This document shows positions 55,173 through 63,999 of a stretch of 64,000 nucleotides of DNA, piece by piece (within the stretch, counting starts at the first letter, position 1; each line of letters begins with the position of its first letter). The DNA comes from Saprospiraceae bacterium (GTDB lineage Bacteria > Bacteroidota > Bacteroidia > Chitinophagales > Saprospiraceae). The stretch spans positions 54,271 to 118,270 of the forward strand of contig JAIBCG010000002.1 of NCBI GenBank assembly GCA_019694295.1, read 5' to 3'. Below the pieces are notes generated by a model that was given only the letters and a program-made list of their open reading frames with translations, did no database searches and was not told the origin of the DNA. The position numbers and the translations under genes were made by a program.

Positions 55173-56872
55173 AGCTTAGCTTTCGTCAGCGGTTGTTCAT
55201 ATATTTTGCATTGTTATTTACAGTATTTGCTACAGGCATTGCCGTATTCGAACATTCAAGGGAAAAAAATTTTAAGACATTAATTCTCGAAGAAAGGCTT
55301 GGCATTTATACAAATATCATTCAAACTGCCATAACCGATACAACCACCAATTATGAATCAGCATTAGACAAGGTTCATTCATATCTGCCAGCACAGCTTA
55401 GGATTTCTGTCATCGCACAGCAAGGAAATGTACTGTACGACAATACTGTAAAAGATGTAAGTAAGATGGAAAACCATGCTGGGCGAGTAGAAATACGTAC
55501 AGCAGAAATCAATGGGACGGGTAGTGATATCAGAGAATCTGCTACTAAGCACATGCCTTACTTTTATTATGCTAGGAAAATACAGTCAGGTTTCATCAGA
55601 GTTGCATTGCCGGATGATGTGCAGATGAGGCAATTCTTAAAAGCAGACAATTTGTTCTTATATTTTTTACTCGGACTTTTTGTTATTTCAATATTCATCA
55701 TCCACAGCATAACCTCACAGGTAGGCGCATCCATTAAACGGCTCCGCGATTTTGCTTTGTCGCCTGACAGACAAGATATTGTATTCGGAGAAGACGAACT
55801 TGGAGAAACCGGAAAGAAGATTTCAGAAAACTATTTACAACTCGAATCGGGGAGAAAAGACCTTTGGCAGGTGAAGAATAAGTTGTTACAACATATTCTG
55901 ATTTCAGGCGAAGGTATATGTTTCTTTTCCAACAATAAACAAGTCGAATTTTATAATGCACTATTTATACAATACCTTCATCAATTGATTGATGAGCCAC
56001 ATAGCGATGTAAGTGCAGTATTTTCTGATGATATTTTTGCCGATTTTCTGGAGGTACTTGAAAAGAGCAATGAAACCACCTTTGAAACACAATTGAAAAA
56101 GAATGGAAAAACCTTCTCGTTTCGTGCCAATCTGTTTGATGATAAAAGTATTGAGGTTATTCTGTCTGATGTGACCAAGCAGGAAAAAACTCGCCAGCTG
56201 AAAGTCGAAATGACAGGAAATATAGCTCATGAATTACGTACACCGGTTACAAGCATCAGGGCTTACCTCGAAACTATCATCCGGCAAAATCTTTCCGAAG
56301 AACAACAGCTACATTTTATCACAAAGGCATACGCCCAATCACTTACGCTTTCAGAGATGATACGAGATATGAGTGTGCTTGCCAAACTCGAAGAAGCTCC
56401 ACAAACATTCGGACTTGAAACAATCAAGATTGAACAATTACTGACAAAGCTGAAGGAAGAATCAGCTGCCGAACTCCTGGATAAGCATATACACATGGAA
56501 TGGCAATTGCCCGAAGGGCTACTTCTCAAAGGCAATACAAACCTGGTGAATGCAGTATTCAGGAATCTGATTGAAAATACTATACGGTATGCCGGCGAAA
56601 ATATTTCAATTAACATTTCTGTGTACCATCAGGATAAGGATTACTATTATTTTCGATACTACGATACCGGTTGTGGCATCAAAGACGAGTATCATCTCAA
56701 TCGGCTTTTTGAGAGATTCTACAGAGTGGATGAAGGCCGTACCAGAAACACCGGAGGTAGTGGCCTTGGCTTATCAATTGTCAAAAATGCGATATTGTTC
56801 CACAAGGGAAGCATCAGCGTAAAAAACCGAAAATCGGGCGGACTCGAATTTTTATTTCAACTGCATAAATGA
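55169..56872 (+). CDS. PhoR-like sensor histidine kinase
   Basis: 567 residues. Membrane helices at about 7-27 and 162-182 enclose a periplasmic sensor segment of about 135 residues. A HAMP-like linker and a PAS-like region (about 240-340) precede the HisKA domain with H354 in NIAHELRTPVTSIRAYLE. The ATPase domain shows NLIENTIRYA, DTGCGIK, LFERFYRVDEGRTR and GGSGLGLSIVK. The PAS-plus-HisKA layout is like PhoR. It overlaps the response regulator gene by 4 bp, so the pair is co-translated. Confidence 0.93.
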   Translation: MKLSFRQRLFIYFALLFTVFATGIAVFEHSREKNFKTLILEERLGIYTNIIQTAITDTTTNYESALDKVHSYLPAQLRISVIAQQGNVLYDNTVKDVSKMENHAGRVEIRTAEINGTGSDIRESATKHMPYFYYARKIQSGFIRVALPDDVQMRQFLKADNLFLYFLLGLFVISIFIIHSITSQVGASIKRLRDFALSPDRQDIVFGEDELGETGKKISENYLQLESGRKDLWQVKNKLLQHILISGEGICFFSNNKQVEFYNALFIQYLHQLIDEPHSDVSAVFSDDIFADFLEVLEKSNETTFETQLKKNGKTFSFRANLFDDKSIEVILSDVTKQEKTRQLKVEMTGNIAHELRTPVTSIRAYLETIIRQNLSEEQQLHFITKAYAQSLTLSEMIRDMSVLAKLEEAPQTFGLETIKIEQLLTKLKEESAAELLDKHIHMEWQLPEGLLLKGNTNLVNAVFRNLIENTIRYAGENISINISVYHQDKDYYYFRYYDTGCGIKDEYHLNRLFERFYRVDEGRTRNTGGSGLGLSIVKNAILFHKGSISVKNRKSGGLEFLFQLHK

Positions 56873-57013
56873 GATAGGTAAGTGGTACTTTTTTATTGGA
56901 TGTTTTCTTGACTTAACCCCGTACCTCGCCAAAAGACAGGTGATAAACGGACTTTGGATTTATCTAATGTAACGCAATAGACTCTTTCCTGCAAATAGAT
57001 ATTACTTCAAATT

Positions 57014-57121
57014 CATTTCATAAGCTCAAAAACCATAGTTCACTTTGCTTATATCACTTTTTAGGGATTTTTTGTACAAATCATTTTCGTTTAAATTCAT
57101 AATGCGTTACCTGGGTCTAAT
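57014..57121 (+). repeat. ~100-bp dispersed direct repeat, right copy
   Basis: Same orientation as 50128-50236 and about four-fifths identical to it. The left-end stem is ATAAGC at 57020-57025 with GCTTAT at 57047-57052. One pair is changed on both sides relative to the left copy (A-T to T-A), and the loop core AAAAACCATAGTTC is conserved. Confidence 0.8.
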
Positions 57122-57144
57122 ACAATTATTGATTAAGGTCTTAT

Positions 57145-57177
57145 TGTAGATTAACTAAATCTACAGCCGTCTTTTTT
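57145..57177 (+). terminator. terminator downstream of the two-component system
   Basis: TGTAGATT at 57145-57152 pairs perfectly with AATCTACA at 57158-57165 around a 5-base loop, followed by six T at 57172-57177. It lies 273 bp after the kinase stop. Confidence 0.65.
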
Positions 57178-57181
57178 CCAC

Positions 57182-58528
57182 CTACAGATTCCTGATCCGG
57201 TATTCAAGAGGTAATTTGTTATTCAGTCTGCCTGATGTGGCATTTATCCATCCAAGTGGTTGATTTTGGTATGTGACTATCTTCCATCCGTCGCCTGGGT
57301 ATTCTGTATCGATATGTTCTCGCCTCAGATATTGCAATGCCTGTTCAAGTGTCAGTTCCAGCTTTGGCAAATCAGGATAGCAATGTACAGACAAGGCAGA
57401 ATCGTGAGTCGGAATCAAATTTTTAGCTTTTTGTGTAAAAAAATGTGTGCCAATGCTTTTTACAGGTAATTGTGTCAGAATTATCTCTGCACCTTCTTGC
57501 AAGATTTTGGGCACTACAGAAATCTCGCCCGGCCGGCTTTCGAATAGGAATAAATCTTCAGCACAATGGAGCCACTTAGTGAAGTCAATGGTTTTATTTG
57601 ATAAGGGACTGAGTTTTTTCTTTGCTTTGAGTATTGTGGTTATGCCATCGGTTTTTTGGAGTATTCCCATAAAGAATCCTTCACCTTTTACTTTGTGAGG
57701 CCAGCATTGGTATGCGAATATGCCATTTTCATTCAGTTCTTCGATGCCAAACTGAGTAAGATGTGGCAATCTAATACTTTGTACCGGGTATTCTTTGCTT
57801 ATTTGTGTAAGTTGGTCTATGTTTTCTGCTGCATTGTAGGTGCAGGTCGAGTAGATCAGATATCCACCCGGCTTAAGGGCGGGCAGCACATCGTGCAGTA
57901 TTCTTTTTTGTCTCAATGCACAGTTGGCTGCATTTTCACTTGTCCATTCATTTATCGATTTTGTAGCCTTGCGGAATAAGCCTTCACCCGAGCAGGGCGC
58001 ATCTGTCAGAATGATGTCGAAAAATCCTTCGAGCCTTGCAAAAAACTTTGGGTCGAGGCAGGTAACTATACAGTTCGGATGTCCCCATTTAATAAGATTT
58101 TCGGAAAGAATGGTAACTCTAGACTGAATTACTTCATTGCTTACCAAAAGGCTGTCATTGCTAATCATAGAGAGCAAATGGGTTGATTTGCCCCCGGGTG
58201 CTGCACACAAGTCGAGTACGCGCAATGCCCCGACTGTGTTTCTGCTGATTTGTTTGAAAGCCTGCTCTATGAGCATAGATGAAGCCTCTTGTACGTAATA
58301 CACACCGGCATGCAACAGCGGATCGAGCGTAAACACGGGTCTTTCAGGCAGATATCGGCCGTACTCGCACCATGGTATGGGTTCTCCTGTGCGCCCGGCG
58401 TGAATTTTCTTCGGATTGTAGCGGATGCTCACCGGTAACGGAGCCTGCAGTGCTGACCTGAAATCTTCAAATTCCTTTCCAAGTTGTAAGGAAATGCGAT
58501 TTTGGAAGTCAGGTGGAAGTTGTTTCAT
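57182..58528 (-). CDS. rsmF: rRNA (cytosine-C5) methyltransferase, RsmF/NOL1-NOP2-Sun family
   Basis: 448 residues. The SAM-binding motif LDLCAAPGGKST is at 105-116, motif IV DAPCSGEG has C179, and motif VI STCTYN has the nucleophile C229. The C-terminal region (about 300-448) looks like the PUA-type RNA-binding part of RsmF, including a final WINATSGRLNNKLPLEYR. Predicted target is a cytosine in 16S rRNA; the exact position is inferred from the family only. Confidence 0.9.
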   Translation of the reverse strand: MKQLPPDFQNRISLQLGKEFEDFRSALQAPLPVSIRYNPKKIHAGRTGEPIPWCEYGRYLPERPVFTLDPLLHAGVYYVQEASSMLIEQAFKQISRNTVGALRVLDLCAAPGGKSTHLLSMISNDSLLVSNEVIQSRVTILSENLIKWGHPNCIVTCLDPKFFARLEGFFDIILTDAPCSGEGLFRKATKSINEWTSENAANCALRQKRILHDVLPALKPGGYLIYSTCTYNAAENIDQLTQISKEYPVQSIRLPHLTQFGIEELNENGIFAYQCWPHKVKGEGFFMGILQKTDGITTILKAKKKLSPLSNKTIDFTKWLHCAEDLFLFESRPGEISVVPKILQEGAEIILTQLPVKSIGTHFFTQKAKNLIPTHDSALSVHCYPDLPKLELTLEQALQYLRREHIDTEYPGDGWKIVTYQNQPLGWINATSGRLNNKLPLEYRIRNL

Positions 58529-58608
58529 GCGATAGGATTATTCGGCGGTAAAATTAGCTTATTTCATGCAAATCACAGTTTTGATTTATAGCCCGTTAGA
58601 TATTCCTT

Positions 58609-59907
58609 TCAGAAATTGGATACATAATAGCTCATGACTGTAGGGTCTATCATTATGTCACGCGGAGTCACCGGTTTGTGCAGGTGCAGACCGTCCATGG
58701 TGCGACAGCGGCTCAGTGCCACATAGAGTTGTCCATGTTCAAACATCCTTTGTTCATTATCAAGGAATAAACGGTCGAAGGTCTTTCCCTGGCTCTTGTG
58801 AATAGTGAGTGCCCAAGCAAGCCGGACAGGAAACTGGCTGAAAGTGCCAATAACTTCAATATCTATTTTCGATTGGTTCTCTTGGTTAAGCTTATAGCGA
58901 TGCATTTCCCAAGTTTCTTTTTCAACCGTTACAATTGTTTCGTTTAAGTTGTTATCAAGAATACGTACTTTTATTTCGTTGAATGTCATACTGTCGATGA
59001 TACCAAGTGTACCGTTTACATATTTGCGCAGCGGATCGTTTTTGATGAACATCACCCTTGCACCTTTTTTCAAGTCAAGTGAAATATCGGCCGGACACCT
59101 ACGCAGGTCGAAATTGCCGGTTACATTAGCGTGAAATGTATAGGTTTCTTCCTTTATTTTGCTGAGCGAATCCTTGTTAATGCGGTCAACAGTAGCATTT
59201 CGGCCTGCCAGTACGATCATTTCATCTTTGTTGGCATCAGGTTCTACACGCTGGTTAATTTCTTCGAGATCATCCCAGTCGAATGTACCTGTACGGATGT
59301 TGTCCAGCAAGCGGATAAAATGTCTTTCGTCCTGCCGGTACACTTTCTGTAATTCGTAATTTTTTAGTTCGTAGCCGTGTTTAAATATTTTGGCGTCAAA
59401 AAAATACGGGCTATTGTAATAAGTGCGAAAATATTCTTTTTCTTCGGTAGTTGCCAGTACGGGAGGTAGCTGAAACAAATCGCCGAATAACATAAGCTGT
59501 ACACCACCAAAAGGCGCTTCAGTTCCTCGGTTTATGCGTAGCATCTGGTCTATGCCATCCATCAGGTCGGCACGCACCATAGATATTTCATCTATTATGA
59601 GTACATCTATTTTACGGATTAGCCCATAATTACTCACACGCCGGATGTCCTTGTTGGTAATGAGCCTTGCCGGAAATCCGAAAAAAGAATGAATGGTTTG
59701 TCCCTGTATATTTAAGGCAGCTATGCCGGTAGGAGCTAAGGCTACTACGTTTTTCTTGGTCGTGTTTTTAAACAACTGGAGCAGAGTAGATTTGCCTGTG
59801 CCGGCTTTACCTGTTATAAACATAGACTGTCCAGAATATTCCATCAATTCCAGGAAGTCGTTCATGTGTTGGTCAAGGATGAGCGGTTGGTAGCTAACCG
59901 TATCCAT
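58609..59907 (-). CDS. Pif1/RecD-like ATP-dependent DNA helicase
   Basis: 432 residues, superfamily 1B helicase. The Walker A motif GKAGTGKSTLL begins at G33, motif II reads VLIIDEISMV, motif III GDLFQLPPV, and the late motifs WALTIHKSQGKTF and YVALSRCRTMDGL are complete. It has only the core helicase with no extra C-terminal domain. It is 3 bp downstream of the secreted EEP-family gene, though a functional link is unclear. Confidence 0.9.
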   Translation of the reverse strand: MDTVSYQPLILDQHMNDFLELMEYSGQSMFITGKAGTGKSTLLQLFKNTTKKNVVALAPTGIAALNIQGQTIHSFFGFPARLITNKDIRRVSNYGLIRKIDVLIIDEISMVRADLMDGIDQMLRINRGTEAPFGGVQLMLFGDLFQLPPVLATTEEKEYFRTYYNSPYFFDAKIFKHGYELKNYELQKVYRQDERHFIRLLDNIRTGTFDWDDLEEINQRVEPDANKDEMIVLAGRNATVDRINKDSLSKIKEETYTFHANVTGNFDLRRCPADISLDLKKGARVMFIKNDPLRKYVNGTLGIIDSMTFNEIKVRILDNNLNETIVTVEKETWEMHRYKLNQENQSKIDIEVIGTFSQFPVRLAWALTIHKSQGKTFDRLFLDNEQRMFEHGQLYVALSRCRTMDGLHLHKPVTPRDIMIDPTVMSYYVSNF

Positions 59908-59910
59908 GCG

Positions 59911-60957
59911 CTACATTTTTTTTGTAAAAATCAGATATACGGGAAAGTGGTCGCTGTATCCGTTTATAAACAAATCACCATCAAAAGTCCTGAAGGGGTA
60001 GCCGACGAAGTTCCCCGTTTTCTGTATAAGATAATTTTTCTTGTAGATCACAGGTTTCAACAATTCGAAGCCATTATCACCATCATTCAACAAGCCATAG
60101 CTAACGATGATCTGGTCAAAAAGACCCCAGGTATTGTTGTGGGCAAGTGTGCCGTACCCTTTCTTGTAAAGCTCCGTCATCGGATTGAACAGGTTTCCTT
60201 TCTTAACCTTGTCTCTACTGCCGTGAGCTTTCAGGTGTTGCCTTACACTCGGGTCAACCGGATCATCGTTGAGGTCGCCCATTACTATAAAATTGACATT
60301 TGGGTTGATAACAGATAAGGAGTCGTACAGTTTTCTGCATACATCAGCTGCTGCATTGCGCAAGGGCGCAGATCTTGCCTCACCACCTCTTCTTGAAGGC
60401 CAGTGCCCAACAAGTATGTGAAATACCTCATTGTCCATCGTGCCGGTTACATGAAGAATGTCTCGGGTATAAATACGACTTCCTTTGTCATCATAAATGA
60501 GAACTGGTAGCGATTCAGCATCATTTACTGTGAAGTATTTGGGTTGATAAAGCAAGCCAACATCTACACCGCGCCGGTCCGGTGAATCATAATGGACTAT
60601 TTTGTATCCGCGGTCTTTGAGGGCAGGTTGGGCTATCAAATCTTCAAGTACGAGCCTGTTTTCTACTTCTGATACTCCAAGGATAGCTACGCCGTCTGGT
60701 GTAATATCTGTGCCGAGTTCTGAAATGACGCTCGACATGTTTTTTAGTTTGCTTGTATATTTTTCAGTATTCCATACGCGTGGACCGTTTGGTAAAAATT
60801 CGTCATCTATCACACCGGGTGCTTTGATGGTATCAAACAGGTTTTCGAGATTGTAAAAACCAATGAGTGCAGCTTTTACTTGTTGGGCAGATGATGTTCT
60901 CGGAGTTAATAACCATAAGAGTATAAAAAGATTTAAAAACGGAAATTTTCGCAGCAT
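59911..60957 (-). CDS. secreted endonuclease/exonuclease/phosphatase-family protein
   Basis: About 348 residues from the chosen ATG, which starts the signal peptide (MLRKFPFLNLFILLWLLTPRTSSA). EEP-fold motifs are GFYNLENLFDT, LGVSEVENR (metal-binding Glu), VGHWPSRRGG, VMGDLNDDPVD and the C-terminal SDHFPV. Predicted exported nuclease or phosphodiesterase that may scavenge DNA or phosphate. The longer frame from 60981 overlaps an exact -7 box and is rejected. It heads a two-gene unit with the helicase. Confidence 0.88.
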   Translation of the reverse strand: MLRKFPFLNLFILLWLLTPRTSSAQQVKAALIGFYNLENLFDTIKAPGVIDDEFLPNGPRVWNTEKYTSKLKNMSSVISELGTDITPDGVAILGVSEVENRLVLEDLIAQPALKDRGYKIVHYDSPDRRGVDVGLLYQPKYFTVNDAESLPVLIYDDKGSRIYTRDILHVTGTMDNEVFHILVGHWPSRRGGEARSAPLRNAAADVCRKLYDSLSVINPNVNFIVMGDLNDDPVDPSVRQHLKAHGSRDKVKKGNLFNPMTELYKKGYGTLAHNNTWGLFDQIIVSYGLLNDGDNGFELLKPVIYKKNYLIQKTGNFVGYPFRTFDGDLFINGYSDHFPVYLIFTKKM

Positions 60958-60970
60958 TGTAATTTTTTTA

Positions 60971-60978
60971 CAAATATA
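60971..60978 (-). promoter_or_regulatory. -7 promoter element for the EEP-family gene
   Basis: TATATTTG on the minus strand matches TAnnTTTG exactly, 13 bp upstream of the chosen ATG at 60957. Confidence 0.55.
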
Positions 60979-61248
60979 CATTTAATAACTGAGGATGTGA
61001 CTGAGGCTGTTTTAAGATATCGTTAAAATCTGTGTCCAATAAATGTAAGTACAAAAATCAGGATTAGATGTAAGTCAATGTATGAGAGCAAAAAACTTAA
61101 ACCTTGAACCATTCAGATATGTATAGTGTCAGCTCAAAATTGCGATTTTCCAGGTTGAAATGCAGTATTTATATTTTTCCCTATCCATTGCCACCGTTAA
61201 AGTAATATTAAATTGCTGTTATTTATCTTTAGTAAAATGTGTCTTTGG

Positions 61249-61256
61249 TAAATTTG
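61249..61256 (+). promoter_or_regulatory. -7 promoter element for the P-type ATPase gene
   Basis: TAAATTTG matches TAnnTTTG exactly, 53 bp upstream of the chosen ATG at 61310. It lies inside the longest open frame and excludes the upstream start at 61160. Confidence 0.55.
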
Positions 61257-61309
61257 TATTGATAATTTTTTGGTTCGATTTTATTCTGAATCCTCAAAAT
61301 ATTCCTATC

Positions 61310-63829
61310 ATGAATACTCCCGATAGTCCTAGTTTCTGGCAATACGATCCTGAATATTGGTACAAAACCCTCCAATCGGGCAAAACCGGTCTTACCAATG
61401 ATGAGGCTTTGCAAAAACTCAAAGATATTAAAGGAAAGCAAAGGGTACAATCTTCGTTTGAGAAAGATGTAAAACTTTTTGTCCGCCAGTTTAGTGACCC
61501 GCTTATGCTCATGCTGATTGCAGCTGTAATCCTGGCGGGGTTTCTTGGTGAAACATCCGATGTTGTTATAATTGCTTTTGTTGTGCTTGCCAGCGGTATC
61601 CTCAGTTTTATACAGGAAAGGAATGCCGGTAAAGTGGTCGAAAAACTCCAGGCATTACTTTCTTTGAGAAGCAAGGTCATACGCGAGGGGGAATTAACGG
61701 AAATTAATTCAGCAGATGTTGTACCGGGTGATGTTGTAGTCATAAGTGCCGGCGATATTATACCTGCCGATTGTCTGATAACCGAAGCGAATGAACTCTA
61801 TTTGAATGAAGCCAGCCTCACCGGCGAATCATTCCCGGTGCGCAAGTCGATTGGTACCCTTCCAATAGACACACCGCTTGCCAGACGCGACAATTGTACG
61901 TGGGAAGGTACAAGTGTTGTTAGTGGGTCGGGTAAGGCTGTTGTCATCAATGTCGGGCAGAATACCATGTTTGGTAATATTGTGCACAACTCGAATGTAC
62001 ATGTTGAAACCTCTTTCGAAAAAGGCATCAAAGATTTCGGCTTTCTGTTGATGCGCATAACGCTGGTTCTCTCCGTATTTATTCTTGTGGTCAACTTACT
62101 CAACCATAAAAGCGTCATCGATTCGGCTTTGTTCGCCCTTGCCCTAGCCGTAGGTATGGCACCTGAACTGCTCCCTGCTATCAATACCATAGCCATGAGC
62201 GCAGGGGCCAAACGGATGCTTGATAAGAAAGTAATTGTTAAAAAATTATCTTCGGTTCAGAGCCTGGGTGAAGTCAATCTCCTTTGTACCGACAAGACAG
62301 GTACCATCACAGAAGGTGTCATCAATATTTCAAAGATCATTGATACAGCTGGCAATCCTAGTGATTTTGTTGGCAAAATCTCTTACTGGAATGCCGCCTT
62401 CGAATCAGGATATTCGAACCCCATTGACGATGCCTTGAAAAGCCTGAAGCCGTCGGCAGATGCTTTACCGGCCAAAATTGGCGAAATTCCTTACGATTTC
62501 AACCGAAAACGTCTCAGCATCGCTGTGGATACCGGTCAGGAGAAATTGCTCATCAGCAAAGGTGCTTATAATGAGATAAGCAGTATCTGTACATCAGTAA
62601 GGCTGTCGGATGGCAGTGCAGCCGATTTTGCTAAGATAAGAGCTGATATTGATCAGCATTATTTGGCCTATGGCACCGATGGATATCGGGCAATAGCTGT
62701 TTGTTATAAACCATTGGACAAAACAATCATATCAAAGGAAGATGAGTCGGATATGATTTTTGCCGGTTTCATTCTGCTCAATGACCCTGTAAAGCAGGAC
62801 ATTCCGGAAACCCTTGCACGCCTTAGAGAACTCAAAGTAGGACTAAAAATTATTACAGGCGATAACGTCAATGTTGCAAAATCCATAGGCCGTACCATAG
62901 GCATAGACGACCCCGTGGTTATGTCAGGCAAAGAAGTCATTTCACTGACGCCTGAAGCACTCCGGGTTAAAGTGCGTGATACGCAGATATTTGCTGAAGT
63001 AGAGCCAATGCAGAAACAAAGTATTATACTGGCATTGAAAAAATCCTACACGGTTGCTTATATGGGCGATGGTATCAACGATGTGTCAGCCATCAATGCA
63101 GCGGACATCGGCATATCTGTAAGTAATGCCGTGGCAGTAGCAAGAGAAGCAGCCGATTTTGTCCTCATGGAAAAAGACCTTATCGTACTGGCAGAAGGAA
63201 TTACCGAAGGTAGAAAAACATTTGCCAATACACTTAAATATATATACATCAACACAGGATCAACCTTCGGCAATATGTGTAGTGTAGCGGTGGCATCTTT
63301 GGCTCTGCCTTTTTTACCTATGTTGCCAAAGCAAATCCTTATTACCAATTTTATTACAGACTTTCCTTATCTGGCAGTAGCTTCTGACGATGTTGACACC
63401 CAACAGCTACAAGCACCGGGCAAATGGAATATGAAAACCATCCGTAACTATATGCTTATTTTTGGGGTACACAGTTCTTTATTTGATATGATTACTTTTG
63501 TTACCTTGTTGTATTTCCTGAAAGTACAGGAGGCTGGATTTCAGACCGGCTGGTTTGTAGAATCAACACTTACGGAGCTTTGTATTCTTTTCATCATACG
63601 CACAAAAAACAATTTTTTTAAGAGCAAACCCGGCAAATGGCTCAGTATCCTGAGTGCGGTAGCCCTTGTCATTACCATCATTCTGCCCTATACGCCTTTA
63701 GGTGTTCAAGCAGGAATGCTTAGTATGCCTTTGCTTAATATGGGAGCAATAATATTAATCGTTGTGTTGTATTTACTTACTACCGACTTGTTAAAAGTAT
63801 GGTTTTTTAGAAAATTTAAGGCCGGATAA
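61310..63829 (+). CDS. P-type cation ATPase, MgtA-like
   Basis: 839 residues from the chosen ATG (MNTPDSPSFWQYDPEYWYKTL). The actuator motif is TGES at 171-174, the phosphorylated Asp is D328 in CTDKTGTITEG, and the hinge MGDGINDVSAI is present. The membrane segment MAPELLPAINTIAMSAGAKRM and the late SSFGN-like STFGNMCSVAVASLALPFLPMLPKQILI follow the pattern of magnesium-type (P3B, MgtA/MgtB) pumps, so Mg2+ uptake is the best guess; a Ca2+ pump (P2-type) is the alternative. It is shorter than the ~900-residue enterobacterial MgtA. The 50-residue N-terminal extension of the open frame is hydrophobic but lies across the promoter. Confidence 0.85.
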   Translation: MNTPDSPSFWQYDPEYWYKTLQSGKTGLTNDEALQKLKDIKGKQRVQSSFEKDVKLFVRQFSDPLMLMLIAAVILAGFLGETSDVVIIAFVVLASGILSFIQERNAGKVVEKLQALLSLRSKVIREGELTEINSADVVPGDVVVISAGDIIPADCLITEANELYLNEASLTGESFPVRKSIGTLPIDTPLARRDNCTWEGTSVVSGSGKAVVINVGQNTMFGNIVHNSNVHVETSFEKGIKDFGFLLMRITLVLSVFILVVNLLNHKSVIDSALFALALAVGMAPELLPAINTIAMSAGAKRMLDKKVIVKKLSSVQSLGEVNLLCTDKTGTITEGVINISKIIDTAGNPSDFVGKISYWNAAFESGYSNPIDDALKSLKPSADALPAKIGEIPYDFNRKRLSIAVDTGQEKLLISKGAYNEISSICTSVRLSDGSAADFAKIRADIDQHYLAYGTDGYRAIAVCYKPLDKTIISKEDESDMIFAGFILLNDPVKQDIPETLARLRELKVGLKIITGDNVNVAKSIGRTIGIDDPVVMSGKEVISLTPEALRVKVRDTQIFAEVEPMQKQSIILALKKSYTVAYMGDGINDVSAINAADIGISVSNAVAVAREAADFVLMEKDLIVLAEGITEGRKTFANTLKYIYINTGSTFGNMCSVAVASLALPFLPMLPKQILITNFITDFPYLAVASDDVDTQQLQAPGKWNMKTIRNYMLIFGVHSSLFDMITFVTLLYFLKVQEAGFQTGWFVESTLTELCILFIIRTKNNFFKSKPGKWLSILSAVALVITIILPYTPLGVQAGMLSMPLLNMGAIILIVVLYLLTTDLLKVWFFRKFKAG

Positions 63830-63945
63830 TTGTTTTTATTAACTCTGAAAAAACTTTGTATTAATTGTATAGTATTTTTAAGTGTGCGAATGAATGCTAT
63901 TTATCCGCGCAATGCAATACGTCGTTGGTATTAGTTTCGCTTTAA

Positions 63946-63999
63946 TTATTTTATCCGCAGCAGCAACAATTCCGCTTTAGCATCAGCCATTCTTGGGCG
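63946..63999 (-). CDS. possible C-terminal end of a minus-strand gene (partial)
   Basis: A minus-strand frame enters from the right edge and ends with TAA at 63946-63948, encoding R-P-R-M-A-D-A-K-A-E-L-L-L-L-R-I-K. The Ala/Leu-rich helical tail is plausible for a real gene but is too short to identify. Confidence 0.25.
   Translation of the reverse strand, partial: RPRMADAKAELLLLRIK

Larger units (their letters stand above)
56873..57181. other. 309-bp intergenic region with the right repeat copy and a terminator
   Basis: Lies between the convergent kinase and rRNA methyltransferase genes. It contains the right copy of the ~100-bp direct repeat (57014-57121) and a plus-strand terminator (57145-57177). 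No open frame of interest. Confidence 0.6.
60958..61309. other. 352-bp divergent intergenic region
   Basis: Lies between the EEP-family gene (minus) and the P-type ATPase gene (plus). It holds one exact -7 box for each direction (60971-60978 and 61249-61256). Nothing else recognisable was seen in the A/T-rich middle. Confidence 0.6.

Noticed and set aside
59866..60318. Plus-strand open frame of 150 codons
   Set aside because: It overlaps the helicase start and EEP-family gene on the other strand and shows no family features.
61294..61743. Minus-strand open frame of 149 codons
   Set aside because: It is antisense to the start of the P-type ATPase gene; the Ser/Thr-rich translation is a shadow.
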